Of a stretch of DNA of 64,000 bases, positions 18,895 to 28,419 are shown piece by piece. Position numbers and translations under genes: made by a program. Source of the stretch: Sphaerospermopsis torques-reginae ITEP-024 (GTDB lineage Bacteria > Cyanobacteriota > Cyanobacteriia > Cyanobacteriales > Nostocaceae). Location: contig NZ_CP080598.1 in the NCBI RefSeq assembly GCF_019598945.1, positions 2,170,001 through 2,234,000 on the forward strand. Reading direction: 5' to 3'. The first letter of the stretch is position 1. Each line of letters opens with the position of its first letter. A model generated the notes under the pieces. That model saw only the letters and a program-made list of their open reading frames with translations, was not told the origin of the DNA and searched no databases.

Positions 18895-20166
18895 CTGAAG
18901 GGGAGACGAAATAAGCTACAAGACAGACTCTATAAGCCTCATAGCTCTTAGACCTTGTTGATAATTCTTACGTTTATTGCGATTTAATCTCATTAATTCC
19001 ATGACCATATCCATACAAATTTCCTTGAAATTAACCCAAGTTTGACCATATAATCCAATATAAAAACTACTATGTCTCCGTTCTGTTCGACCATATTCTT
19101 TGATGCGGGAAACATATTTCTGTATTCCTTTACGTTTGATTTGTTGACCTTGAATTGTTGCGGAAGAGTAAGCAATTGCTATTAATAAAACCAGAGAAAT
19201 AAAGCGTTCACCAGTTACATTAGTCTCTTCTAAATTGTAGCCTCCTTTTTTGAAATCTCTAAACATTTCTTCTATATCAAATCTCCTTTTGTATGCAGCA
19301 ATAGCTAATTCCAGACTATCAAAATTGGTTAAGATAAACCACCCTTCTTTGGGTGATACTCCGTTGATTTTACGCTTCCATTTACACGCCACATTAAAAC
19401 TGATGAAACCACGAGTCTTTGTTACCTTCACGCCTTTAATAAAAAACGATACGCCCGGTGCTAAACCAAGACTATTTAGCTCATAAAAAATATCTTTTTC
19501 AAATTCTACAAATTCGTTCTTTTTTAATCGCAGGCAAAAGTATACACCCAAGCTCTGAAGGTACTTAGCGAGTTTTACTGAACAAAATTCTCTATCACCT
19601 AATACACATACCTTATAGTTTTGAAAAAGTGGCATTACTTTCGCTAATAACTGTTGTTGCTCAGATATGTTACTGTTCCCTAATTTTGGCAATAATTTAA
19701 AATATATGGGAAATGCTCTTTTATCCCAAATTACACTCACCATAAATAAATTTATTCGATTCCAATTGGTTCTATCAATTGCTACATAAATTATTTTTTC
19801 CTTGGTAAAGTATATTGATAACCATTCCTGAATAATGGGAAACCAAATTTTTTCAATTGTTAGATTTGGTAATGATAAAAATCTTTGTATTCTTTTTCTT
19901 CTACTTTCAAATTTAATTGGTAACGGTACGCCATTCGCTAACCTTTCTAAATTCACATTTTTAATTGACTGTAAGATGTTCACCAAAATTTTGAGGAACA
20001 GATATTCTGCTAAACTCAATTGACTTTTTAAGTGCTTTTGATAGAATAAGGGTAACATTTTCATTCTTATTGGTCTTATTGACAATAGCTGACCTATCTT
20101 TTTTTACCATAAATCGTTACGTTCTTTATACCGTCTTGTTTTCAGCCTTGTTTGTCGCCCCGTCAG
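18895..20166. mobile_element. IS4-family insertion sequence
   Basis: 1272 bp. The left end reads CTGAAGGGGAGACGAAATAA; the right end, reverse-complemented, reads CTGACGGGGCGACAAACAAG. These are imperfect terminal inverted repeats of about 20-23 bp. One transposase gene fills the element on the minus strand. I see no target-site duplication in the flanks (TTTATGT against GTGTAAG), consistent with a deletion next to the element. Confidence 0.8.
18916..20085 (-). CDS. IS4 family transposase
   Basis: 389 aa, apparently intact. DDE-type elements are the first Asp in VAIDRTNW, the second in VLGDREFCS, and the C-terminal Glu in YKRRFDIEEMFRDFKKGGY. That last stretch is the Y-(2)-R-(3)-E-(6)-K signature of IS4-family enzymes. 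The N-terminus is helical and basic for end binding. The start ATG at 20085 is preceded by a region inside the right end of the element. Confidence 0.9.
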   Translation of the reverse strand: MSIRPIRMKMLPLFYQKHLKSQLSLAEYLFLKILVNILQSIKNVNLERLANGVPLPIKFESRRKRIQRFLSLPNLTIEKIWFPIIQEWLSIYFTKEKIIYVAIDRTNWNRINLFMVSVIWDKRAFPIYFKLLPKLGNSNISEQQQLLAKVMPLFQNYKVCVLGDREFCSVKLAKYLQSLGVYFCLRLKKNEFVEFEKDIFYELNSLGLAPGVSFFIKGVKVTKTRGFISFNVACKWKRKINGVSPKEGWFILTNFDSLELAIAAYKRRFDIEEMFRDFKKGGYNLEETNVTGERFISLVLLIAIAYSSATIQGQQIKRKGIQKYVSRIKEYGRTERRHSSFYIGLYGQTWVNFKEICMDMVMELMRLNRNKRKNYQQGLRAMRLIESVL

Positions 20167-20187
20167 GTGTAAGAGGAAAATTATATT

Positions 20188-20418
20188 ATGTCATCTCCAG
20201 CCATTACCACTGTAATTAAAATGATGGAATCTTTGTCAGAAGATGTTCAAGAACAAGTTGCAGAACATTTGAAAGAATATTTAGCGGATTTGCAAGATGA
20301 AATGAAATGGGATAATTCATTTAAGAAAAGTCAAAATAAATTGATTGCATCTGCTCAACGTGCTAAAAAAGAAATTGCGGAAGGACTGGCAACACCAATG
20401 GACTATGATAAGTTATGA
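20188..20418 (+). CDS. Antitoxin of a RelE/HigB-like pair
   Basis: 76 aa acidic helical protein (ITTVIKMMESLSEDVQEQVA; C-terminus AEGLATPMDYDKL), typical of the small antitoxins that precede RelE-like toxins in cyanobacteria. Its stop overlaps the toxin start (ATGA), indicating translational coupling. The ribosome binding site AAGAGG lies 11 bp before ATG, just outside the IS4 right end, so transcription may now originate in or be altered by the IS. Confidence 0.75.
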   Translation: MSSPAITTVIKMMESLSEDVQEQVAEHLKEYLADLQDEMKWDNSFKKSQNKLIASAQRAKKEIAEGLATPMDYDKL

Positions 20419-20678
20419 AGTCTGCAACCCTTCCTTCTTTTTGGAATGAATATCAGTCTCTTGACAAGCAAGTTAGACAAAATGCAAGGAAAGCTTACCG
20501 CTTATGGAAAGAAAATCCTTTTCATCCGTCTTTGCGTTTCAAATGTATCAATAACCAAGAAAATATTTGGTCTGTGAGGATAACTCGTAATTATCGAGCG
20601 ATTGGGGTTTTGGATGGTGATACAATCACATGGTTTTGGATTGGTAGTCATGACGATTATGAAAATTTCTTTTCATAG
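20415..20678 (+). CDS. RelE/ParE superfamily toxin
   Basis: 87 aa, basic. It matches the RelE-like fold: RQNARKAYRLWKENPFHPSL, then IWSVRITRNYRAIGVLDGD and a C-terminal WFWIGSHDDYENF. Such toxins cleave ribosome-bound mRNA or inhibit gyrase; the HDDYE ending is typical of the mRNA-interferase subgroup. Coupled to the preceding antitoxin through an ATGA overlap. Confidence 0.8.
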   Translation: MKSATLPSFWNEYQSLDKQVRQNARKAYRLWKENPFHPSLRFKCINNQENIWSVRITRNYRAIGVLDGDTITWFWIGSHDDYENFFS

Positions 20679-20679
20679 T

Positions 20680-20718
20680 CTGAATCAGGATATCCAGGAT
20701 TACAGGATTTACAGGATG
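20680..20718 (+). repeat. CAGGATTTACAGGATG-type dispersed repeat
   Basis: CTGAATCAGGATATCCAGGA followed by TTACAGGATTTACAGGATGG. It is nearly identical to 18541-18580 and related to two copies near 50.2 kb. It directly follows the RelE-like gene; the other flank has GAACGCAGATAAACGCAGAT units, another common cyanobacterial repeat. Confidence 0.8.
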
Positions 20719-20816
20719 GTTGATATATCAATAATTATTGAACGCAGATAAACGCAGATAGACGCAGATGATAGAGGATAAATTAATGGGTTTTGCGCCT
20801 TTTTCTGAGATATAAA

Positions 20817-21191
20817 TTATGGTACAGGAGCTTTTTTAGGATGTTTCCCTGCATAATAGACAACAACCTTTAATTGCTCCTCATCAGGAATATAAAATAC
20901 CCTATCACCACTTGTAACTTCATACTCCCAAGCACCTTGATAAACTTTACCCTTTAAAGGAAAAACCCGCTTTGGTTGTCTAGTTGTTGGTGCATTACAT
21001 AAATCTTCATAACAACGAATACAATTTTCTGGATAACGTTGTATTAATGCTTCCCAATCTCGATTAACTCTTTTATTTTTAGCAACTACTAACCAAATTC
21101 CAATTGTTTGAGATAATGCAGGGTGAGATAATTTTACTTCTGGTGGTTCTACATTATCTATTAACTCATTTTCAGTAGGATGATCTGACAT
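20817..21191 (-). CDS. Toxin-like partner of a TA pair, 124 aa
   Basis: 124 aa. The C-terminal half (RVFPLKGKVYQGAWEYEVTS followed by DRVFYIPDEEQLKVVVYYAG) looks like a RelE-type beta-sheet with the final lysine-rich strand GKHPKKAPVP. The N-terminal half is helical. It lies 8 bp downstream of an antitoxin-like gene with a Phd-like N-terminus, which supports the toxin assignment, although the family is less familiar than standard RelE. Confidence 0.62.
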   Translation of the reverse strand: MSDHPTENELIDNVEPPEVKLSHPALSQTIGIWLVVAKNKRVNRDWEALIQRYPENCIRCYEDLCNAPTTRQPKRVFPLKGKVYQGAWEYEVTSGDRVFYIPDEEQLKVVVYYAGKHPKKAPVP

Positions 21192-21199
21192 AAATTAAT

Positions 21200-21694
21200 T
21201 CAACCACCACTTTTAGTAATAGGTGGTGTTAAAGGTATTTCATCAGTTTCATCATTAAAAGCTGCTGCTAACTCAGGACTATTAATAGCTATTGAACTTT
21301 CTTTCCATTCATAAATAATTGCATCAAGCATATCCCAAGCATCAGGAGAAATATCAGTTAAGCGAAAAGCATCACTTACTTCTTTAATAAAATCTTGCAA
21401 TTCATCAGCATCAAATACGCTCAACCATCCATAGGGATGTTCATAACCTATTTGTTGTCCTAATAATAACCGAAATGCTACAGATAAAACTTCAAAAACA
21501 GCTTTACTTTGTGTTACTCCTTTTACTAAATAAGCCACATCTTCCCGACGCAATAGTGCAAAAGATTGGTCGTTTCTAGTAATAGTAATTGGGTGTTGAT
21601 ATGCTTTATCTAATACTTTTCCCGGTTGACGATTTAACTCTGTAGCTGTAATTAACTCATCTGAGAAAGCATTGGTAAAAATTGGAATTGACAT
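21200..21694 (-). CDS. Antitoxin, Phd-like N-terminus, 164 aa
   Basis: 164 aa. Residues 14-50 (LITATELNRQPGKVLDKAYQ, ITITRNDQSFALLRRED) are a Phd/YefM-type DNA-binding domain. The longer C-terminal part (FRLLLGQQIGYEHPYGWLSV, WDMLDAIIYEWKES) is not a simple toxin-binding tail and is a feature of a cyanobacterial subgroup. It is first gene of a two-gene operon with the toxin-like gene. The upstream region contains two inverted TTACGTA motifs (21733-21758), a plausible operator. Confidence 0.65.
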   Translation of the reverse strand: MSIPIFTNAFSDELITATELNRQPGKVLDKAYQHPITITRNDQSFALLRREDVAYLVKGVTQSKAVFEVLSVAFRLLLGQQIGYEHPYGWLSVFDADELQDFIKEVSDAFRLTDISPDAWDMLDAIIYEWKESSIAINSPELAAAFNDETDEIPLTPPITKSGG

Positions 21695-21836
21695 GATACT
21701 CGCGTTTTCCAGAAACGCTGATTTAATCTAAATAATGATATTACGTATTATTTTACGTAATCCTTTTTTAGATGTCAATAGGTAACATTTTCAAGGTTTT
21801 GATTCTGACAGTAGATAATGTTAGTAAATAGCCTGA

Positions 21837-22250
21837 TTATCCCCTAAAATCACCAATCAACTGCTTAAACGTAGACACAGAAACAATAGTAGTATTAACT
21901 AAATTCTGTGCTTGGTTAAAATCAGAATCTCCAGTAATTAAAAAATCAGCCTCTGCTGCAACAGCACAAGCTAAAAACTTTTCATCCTTTCTATCTCTAG
22001 CAAAATCTACTGTTACTTGAACATCAACTAATGTAGTCACCAAATTTATAATTTCTAACCATTCTTTTCTGACTTCATCAGTCAATTTAAACTTCTTCCG
22101 ACTTAATACATCCTGATACTCTGCTAAAATATCTTCAGAAACAATCCAATCACAATGAGGACTATCCACAACAAATTGAATAACATCTCTTGGTTCTCTC
22201 CCCTTGAGAACAGCAGAAACTAAAACATTAGTATCAATAATAACCTTCAT
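21837..22250 (-). CDS. PIN-domain toxin (VapC-like)
   Basis: 137 aa. PIN nuclease motifs are intact: first acidic residue in VIIDTNVLVSAV, the central Glu in WIVSEDILAEYQDVL, and the Asp cluster in DEKFLACAVAAEADFLITGD with SDF. It belongs to the TA toxin component, PIN family proteins, which are Mg2+-dependent RNases. The start overlaps the antitoxin stop (ATGA). Confidence 0.85.
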   Translation of the reverse strand: MKVIIDTNVLVSAVLKGREPRDVIQFVVDSPHCDWIVSEDILAEYQDVLSRKKFKLTDEVRKEWLEIINLVTTLVDVQVTVDFARDRKDEKFLACAVAAEADFLITGDSDFNQAQNLVNTTIVSVSTFKQLIGDFRG

Positions 22251-22486
22251 TCCCCACGCCGATAAGCTTCAATTTCTGCTGCTATTTCCTCATCTGTGAT
22301 ATCTTCCACACCGGGAATAGCCTGAGTTTTATCAAATAAATTCCGCAATTTATTACTAATTGTATCCTGGGGGTTATCTTCAGCTAAAACAATAATCTCC
22401 ACACGCTGTCCAACCTGAAAAGGTAAGTCAGATAAAACTACCTGCTTGGGGTCTTCAATGGTGATATAAGTTTTGTAAGCATTCAT
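22247..22486 (-). CDS. Antitoxin of the PIN toxin
   Basis: 79 aa. The N-terminus is a short beta-type domain (KTYITIEDPKQVVLSDLPFQ, VGQRVEIIVL) like AbrB/MazE-type or related cyanobacterial antitoxins; the C-terminus (ITDEEIAAEIEAYRRGE) is the acidic toxin-binding tail. Translationally coupled to the PIN gene. Confidence 0.75.
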   Translation of the reverse strand: MNAYKTYITIEDPKQVVLSDLPFQVGQRVEIIVLAEDNPQDTISNKLRNLFDKTQAIPGVEDITDEEIAAEIEAYRRGE

Positions 22487-22653
22487 GATTTATTCTGCTA
22501 TTTATCCTATATATATTTTATGATACTTTTTCATTAATGCGACGGTAAAAAATTTGTTAGATAGCATGACGGGAGAAGTTTAGATTTTGACAATAACTTG
22601 ATTTTTTTGGGATAGGCTTTTGCTTATCCCTTTTTTTGTTGATGGAATATAAA

Positions 22654-23088
22654 CTACTCGTTTTCTACTGCTATCTCAGTATCAATGTCTGAATCAGTGG
22701 ATGAATCCTTAGTAGTTTTAATAGTCTTGCGGATTTTATCTAGCTGGTCGTTGGAAACCCAATCACTAACAGGAGTAACTCTATATTCATCTGTGCGTCC
22801 TGTCCGTTTCGTCTGTGTTACCAAATTAGCCTGGATAAGAACTTTTATCGCTTGTTGAGCCTTACGCATACTCATTTTGCAAATCTCTGCTGTTTTGCGA
22901 AGACTTGCAAAACATACTCCTTGAGTCTTACCTCCTGTTCTACGCACTATATGAGCATACAAGCGAAATTCATAAGGATCTAATCCATATTCATCCAATA
23001 CGTTGTGGATAAATGCCACTGAAGATGGAAAAGAGTTTGATATTGCAGAAGATTTTGGTTGTTCAATAGTCTCGTTTTTAGTTGTCAT
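22654..23088 (-). CDS. Helix-turn-helix (HTH_36-like) protein
   Basis: 144 aa. Residues 30-95 resemble the winged HTH found in replication initiators and phage or plasmid regulators: LDPYEFRLYAHIVRRTGG, then FASLRKTAEICKMSMRKAQQ and a wing. The C-terminal tail is acidic and Ser/Thr-rich (DSSTDSDIDTEIAVENE). It is divergent from the ORF6C-like gene, and the pair looks like the control region of a prophage or plasmid-like element. No integrase or Rep is adjacent. Confidence 0.65.
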   Translation of the reverse strand: MTTKNETIEQPKSSAISNSFPSSVAFIHNVLDEYGLDPYEFRLYAHIVRRTGGKTQGVCFASLRKTAEICKMSMRKAQQAIKVLIQANLVTQTKRTGRTDEYRVTPVSDWVSNDQLDKIRKTIKTTKDSSTDSDIDTEIAVENE

Positions 23089-23587
23089 ATCATAAAATAC
23101 TACGCCTAGATATTCCCATCATACAATGACCCACGCACTTCATGCCACAGTCTTGTTATTATTTAAAGATATATCTTAATGTTAATTAACTTAAAGTTAT
23201 TACTTGCACCAATTCAAAAATTTTAACAGCAATGCCATACATCTGATGTAATTGCCGAAAATTAACCCTTGTCAAGCTTTTGATTTTCGCCTGACAAGGG
23301 TTAACTTTAATAAATTATGATTTCAAAGCTTATTTCCTTAAAAAAATTCTTAGCCCCTAGTAGCCAAATCTAGGGTTAGTGATCTATAATCTGAGAAAGA
23401 GGGTCATTCAGACGCTTTTTGTTCATAAAAGAAACACAAAAGAAACTAGCCCGACAACCCAAGCAGCTTTGCTGCTAAGGCTATCGAGCCACTTTTTTAA
23501 TGTATTAACTCCATTCTATCATGAGCTTGGGTGAGTGGCTAGTTTTCTTGTGAAATTCAGACCTAAATAAAAATTCAAAAGAAAATT
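23089..23587. promoter_or_regulatory. Structured divergent control region
   Basis: 499 bp between the two regulator-like genes. It contains a perfect 13-bp inverted repeat (23262-23274 TTAACCCTTGTCA and 23292-23304) with a 17-nt spacer. A TATAAT box lies at 23385-23390. The pair of 25-bp imperfect inverted arms at 23440-23464 and 23525-23549 encloses a small stem GGCT/AGCC followed by CTTTTTT (to about 23498), which looks like an intrinsic terminator in the leader of the downstream gene. The arrangement suggests operator plus attenuator-type control. Confidence 0.6.
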
Positions 23588-23992
23588 ATGAACTCACAGG
23601 ACAAAATGATGACTTCACAAGTCATCAACCTACTGACTAACAATCTCATGCAATTAACGGCTATTCATCAGCAATATGGAATGCAACTACATTCTGTAAT
23701 GTCTGATGTGAGTGAACAGAAACAACGTACAGAGGTATTAGAAATAAAATTTGATGCTTTAAGTGGAGCATCTGATTACAGCACTGTTCGTGGTTACTGT
23801 AATCTGAATCGGATTAAAGTTTCTGAACGAGATGCAAACAGCTTAGGCCGTCAAGCTGCAAAAATTTGTCGCCTGAAAGGTTATCCTATTGGAAAAGTTC
23901 CAGATGAGCGTCATGGGAAAGTTAATAGTTACCCTATTGAAGTCCTAGACGAAGTTAGCGAACCTTATAAAAATCAAATTAGAGTGAGCTAA
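23588..23992 (+). CDS. Phage antirepressor-like protein (ORF6C-type C-terminus)
   Basis: 134 aa. The C-terminal 75 residues match the ORF6C domain of phage antirepressors by eye: YSTVRGYCNLNRIKVSERDA, SLGRQAAKICRLKGYPIGKV, then RHGKVNSYPIEVLDEV. The N-terminus is a helical/coiled region (VMSDVSEQKQRTEVLEIKFD) rather than an AntA/KilA-N domain. ORF6C probably binds DNA. The start ATG follows AAAGAAAATT without a strong ribosome binding site. Probable remnant or satellite of a mobile element inside the TA island. Confidence 0.65.
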   Translation: MNSQDKMMTSQVINLLTNNLMQLTAIHQQYGMQLHSVMSDVSEQKQRTEVLEIKFDALSGASDYSTVRGYCNLNRIKVSERDANSLGRQAAKICRLKGYPIGKVPDERHGKVNSYPIEVLDEVSEPYKNQIRVS

Positions 23993-23999
23993 AGTACCC

Positions 24000-24120
24000 A
24001 GCGAATATAATTCGCGTCTACACAGACAAAACCCGCCTTCGTGGGTTTAAAAATCTTGTTATTAGTCCACGAAGGCGGACTTCGTTTGTATGGTTCCGCG
24101 ATTTCTAATCGCTAGGGCTT
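24000..24120. repeat. Long imperfect palindrome (MITE-like)
   Basis: About 120 bp. The inner arms CCCGCCTTCGTGGGTTT and AGTCCACGAAGGCGGACTT are mutually complementary. The outer segments AGCGAATATAATTCGCG and CCGCGATTTCTAATCGCT each form a hairpin and pair with one another. The CCGCCTTCGTGG core is, to my knowledge, a recurrent intergenic repeat in Nostoc/Anabaena genomes. It sits between convergent genes and may end both transcripts. Confidence 0.8.
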
Positions 24121-24129
24121 CTCAATTAT

Positions 24130-24420
24130 TCATTGAAACAAAGATTCCAAATCTCGATAACCACTAACTACACGCACAATTTCAACCCCATTATTAATAA
24201 CTCGATAAAGAATTATATAACCATCCAAAGGAACACCCCGCAAATCAACCCTAATATTTTCATAGCTACGCCCCATATTAGGGAAATTAGCTAAATACTG
24301 ACACTTCTTTTCAAACTCATCAACAAAACGATCTCCAGCATCAATATTTCTAGTAACAAAATAATCAATAATTTCTGATAAATCACGACTAGCTTCTGGA
24401 GAAATAATATGTATTTTCAT
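24130..24420 (-). CDS. ParE-like toxin
   Basis: 96 aa with the ParE/RelE pattern: ISPEASRDLSEIIDYFVTRN, GDRFVDEFEKKCQYLANFPN, GVPLDGYIILYRV and a final VRVVSGYRDLESLF. ParE toxins inhibit DNA gyrase. It follows its antitoxin with a 2-bp gap. Confidence 0.85.
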   Translation of the reverse strand: MKIHIISPEASRDLSEIIDYFVTRNIDAGDRFVDEFEKKCQYLANFPNMGRSYENIRVDLRGVPLDGYIILYRVINNGVEIVRVVSGYRDLESLFQ

Positions 24421-24422
24421 CC

Positions 24423-24683
24423 TTATATCTCTCTTGCTTGACGCAACTTATCCCGCAATTGTGAAATCACAACTTCCCCATTAATACCTTCACCTCTATC
24501 TAATTGTTCAATAGCAACATCCACCTTTTCCCGTGTTTCTTCCACCCAATTCTGATAACCCTTATCCCACTCCAAAAGCAATTTTAACGCCTTACTAATT
24601 ACATCTTCAGGATTTGTATATCTACCTGTGGCAATTTGCGCTTGAATAATTTGCTCTAATTCCGGTTTAATTTGGATATTCAT
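24423..24683 (-). CDS. ParD-like antitoxin
   Basis: 86 aa. The ribbon-helix-helix N-terminus is MNIQIKPELEQIIQAQIATG followed by RYTNPEDVISKALKLLLEWD; the C-terminal part (VVISQLRDKLRQAREI) is a charged tail that binds ParE. First gene of the pair, preceded 12 bp upstream by a hypothetical gene on the same strand that could share its promoter. Confidence 0.85.
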   Translation of the reverse strand: MNIQIKPELEQIIQAQIATGRYTNPEDVISKALKLLLEWDKGYQNWVEETREKVDVAIEQLDRGEGINGEVVISQLRDKLRQAREI

Positions 24684-24695
24684 AATTTTACCTTT

Positions 24696-25010
24696 TTATA
24701 CTAATTGCTCAAAATCTGGAATAGCAAAACCTTTCCACTTTAAAAGTGCATAGGCATAAGTTTTTTTTAACATTAAATAATCAGAACTCACGCGCAGCGA
24801 TTTCAACAATAACTTATCAGATTCACTTAATTGATTATTTTGATTTTTTTCTAACAGTTGAAAATGTAATTCTTGCTGACTTTCTGGAATTTGACTTTGG
24901 GCAATATTTAATAATTCCTCAATCGTTAATTCTTGCATAGCGATTAATTCCCCTTGTAATTCCAGAGGTGCATAATCAACAGTAGGAGGAGCATTAATTT
25001 GAGTAGTCAT
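24696..25010 (-). CDS. Hypothetical protein, 104 aa
   Basis: Unrecognised family. It is a soluble helical protein (LIAMQELTIEELLNIAQSQI, SESDKLLLKSLRVSSDYLML) with a C-terminal hydrophobic-aromatic segment KTYAYALLKWKGFAIPDFEQ. Similar small proteins occur beside TA genes in filamentous cyanobacteria as I recall, but no function is known to me. It lies directly upstream of parD (12 bp), so it may be in the same transcript. Confidence 0.55.
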   Translation of the reverse strand: MTTQINAPPTVDYAPLELQGELIAMQELTIEELLNIAQSQIPESQQELHFQLLEKNQNNQLSESDKLLLKSLRVSSDYLMLKKTYAYALLKWKGFAIPDFEQLV

Positions 25011-25212
25011 ATATTTTTATAGTAATTTTGTTTTGATTATAACTTAATATACTCTATCTTCCCCTCTTCCTTCCCCTTCTTCCTTCGCGTCCTTCGCGTC
25101 TTCGTGGTTCAATAACTTTGCGCCTTTGCGCGAAACAAAACCTTTCTCTGCGTCCTCTGCGCCTCTGCGTGCAAAAAAAACTAGGGGGCAGAAAAACCCA
25201 CCCCCATAAAAA

Positions 25213-27285
<2,073 letters not shown>

Positions 27286-27711
27286 CACTCACGCCTACTT
27301 TGAAAATTATTGACAAATTAAGGACAATGCTGTAAGAATATTCTTCTTAGGCTAACTTGTCCAGGTCAGAACTCCTAATAATTGTAAGATAACGCCAATA
27401 CTTGAAATTTGATTACCACAAACCAATATATTGATTTTTGCTATTGTTCCCAAAAATATAAAAACCCTTCTGAGCATTTCTGAGAAGGGTAATAAGTTTT
27501 TTAAGGTTGATTTTATATTTGAATCATGGAAAAAATTGGGTGAAGAGGAATGTTGATATAGGTAGGTTGGCGTTAGGTTGGGGTTAAAAATTGTCGTTGT
27601 GACAAATTAGAAGACAGTGGAAGAAGAAGCAGGGGAGCGGGGAGCGGGGAGCAGGGGAAGAAAAGATTTTTACCAATCACCAATCACCAATCACCAATCA
27701 CCAATCACCAA
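27286..27711. other. Intergenic region with terminator and STRR
   Basis: 423 bp between the ndhF1 start and the thioredoxin-like gene. It contains the terminator at 27452-27490, direct repeats of GTTGGCGTTAGGTTGGGGTT (about 27564-27584), GGGGAGC repeats (27632-27656) and five ACCAATC heptamers (27672-27706) that abut the stop codon of the thioredoxin-like gene. No other gene seen. Confidence 0.5.
27452..27490 (-). terminator. Intrinsic terminator downstream of thioredoxin-like gene
   Basis: On the minus strand: 8-bp stem ACCCTTCT / AGAAGGGT around CAGAAATGCTC, followed by TTTTTATATTTTT. It lies 220 bp after the thioredoxin-like stop codon and ahead of ndhF1. Confidence 0.8.
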
Positions 27712-28098
27712 TTAAACAGAGCGGCACTCTAAATCAGGCATGGTTGTTATACTCAAGGTGTTATGGTTGGTCATGCAACTGAGTTGAATTTCTTCCAGTG
27801 CTAGACGTAAATCATCTCTACTGCGGAAACCCTCAAGGCGTTGTCTGATCACACCTTTTTCAATTAGTAGTAAAGTTGGTAGTGATTTGAGACGATAGGT
27901 GGTAGATAGCTTGAAATTTTGATCAGCGTTAACCGCTACAAGTTTAATTCCGTTATCGCACTGAGCTTGAAATTGCAGCAACAATGGGTGAATGATGCGA
28001 CACAAGCCACACCAAGGAGCCTCGAAATTAACTAACACAGGAATTGGAGATTCTAAAACTTCTTGAGTAAATGTCCGCTCACTGACCGACAACACCAT
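27712..28098 (-). CDS. Thioredoxin-like protein with WCGLC active site
   Basis: 128 aa thioredoxin fold: VLVNFEAPWCGLCRIIHPLL with redox cysteines 30 and 33, and cis-Pro in LKSLPTLLLIEKG. The canonical Pro between the cysteines is replaced by Leu (CGLC instead of CGPC), which would change redox potential. Two extra Cys occur near the C-terminus (LSCMTNHN, DLECRSV), unusual for thioredoxins. It is probably a cytoplasmic disulfide reductase or regulator. It lies upstream of ndhF1 on the same strand but is separated from it by a terminator. Confidence 0.85.
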   Translation of the reverse strand: MVLSVSERTFTQEVLESPIPVLVNFEAPWCGLCRIIHPLLLQFQAQCDNGIKLVAVNADQNFKLSTTYRLKSLPTLLLIEKGVIRQRLEGFRSRDDLRLALEEIQLSCMTNHNTLSITTMPDLECRSV

Positions 28099-28419
28099 GA
28101 CGCCTCTTGATTTATAAGGTTTTTATATCAAAGTAACTACCACTGATGTGAGTTGGCAAGTCAGTATCATTAGGAGTTGCTGACAAAAAAGCCAGCGCGA
28201 TCAAATTCACGGTAGCTTTTTTGATGTTCAACGTCTGATTGCCGTTTCCTCCCCAGGAAAGTCAAGCGACCAGCAAATCCCAATATTCAATCTCAAACCG
28301 ACTGAGGAAACCCACACTGACAGTTGGTTTAATTCATCTTACATTGATTTAGTGGTATTTGATAAGCGGGAATTTTGATGAAATTAGTATTTTATGTTTA
28401 TCTTGGGGATCACTAAAAA
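28099..28419. other. Intergenic region, structured leader and terminator
   Basis: 321 bp between nnrU-like and thioredoxin-like genes, both minus strand. Read on the minus strand it contains TTTCCT-GGGG-AGGAAA (a perfect 6-bp hairpin, 28248-28263). A hairpin at 28185-28222 ends in six U residues; it could end the nnrU transcript or act in the thioredoxin leader. No gene. Confidence 0.5.
28185..28222 (-). terminator. Possible terminator or attenuator
   Basis: On the minus strand: AAAAAAGC ... GCTTTTTT (8-bp stem, 22-nt loop) with the U-run forming the right arm. It sits 198 bp after the nnrU-like stop and 87 bp before the thioredoxin-like start. Confidence 0.5.

Noticed and set aside
28200-28290. 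Cobalamin riboswitch or RNase P RNA fragment (GGAAAGTCAAGCGACCAGC)
   Set aside because: Only a short stretch resembles conserved boxes; the B12-box consensus and required helices are missing.
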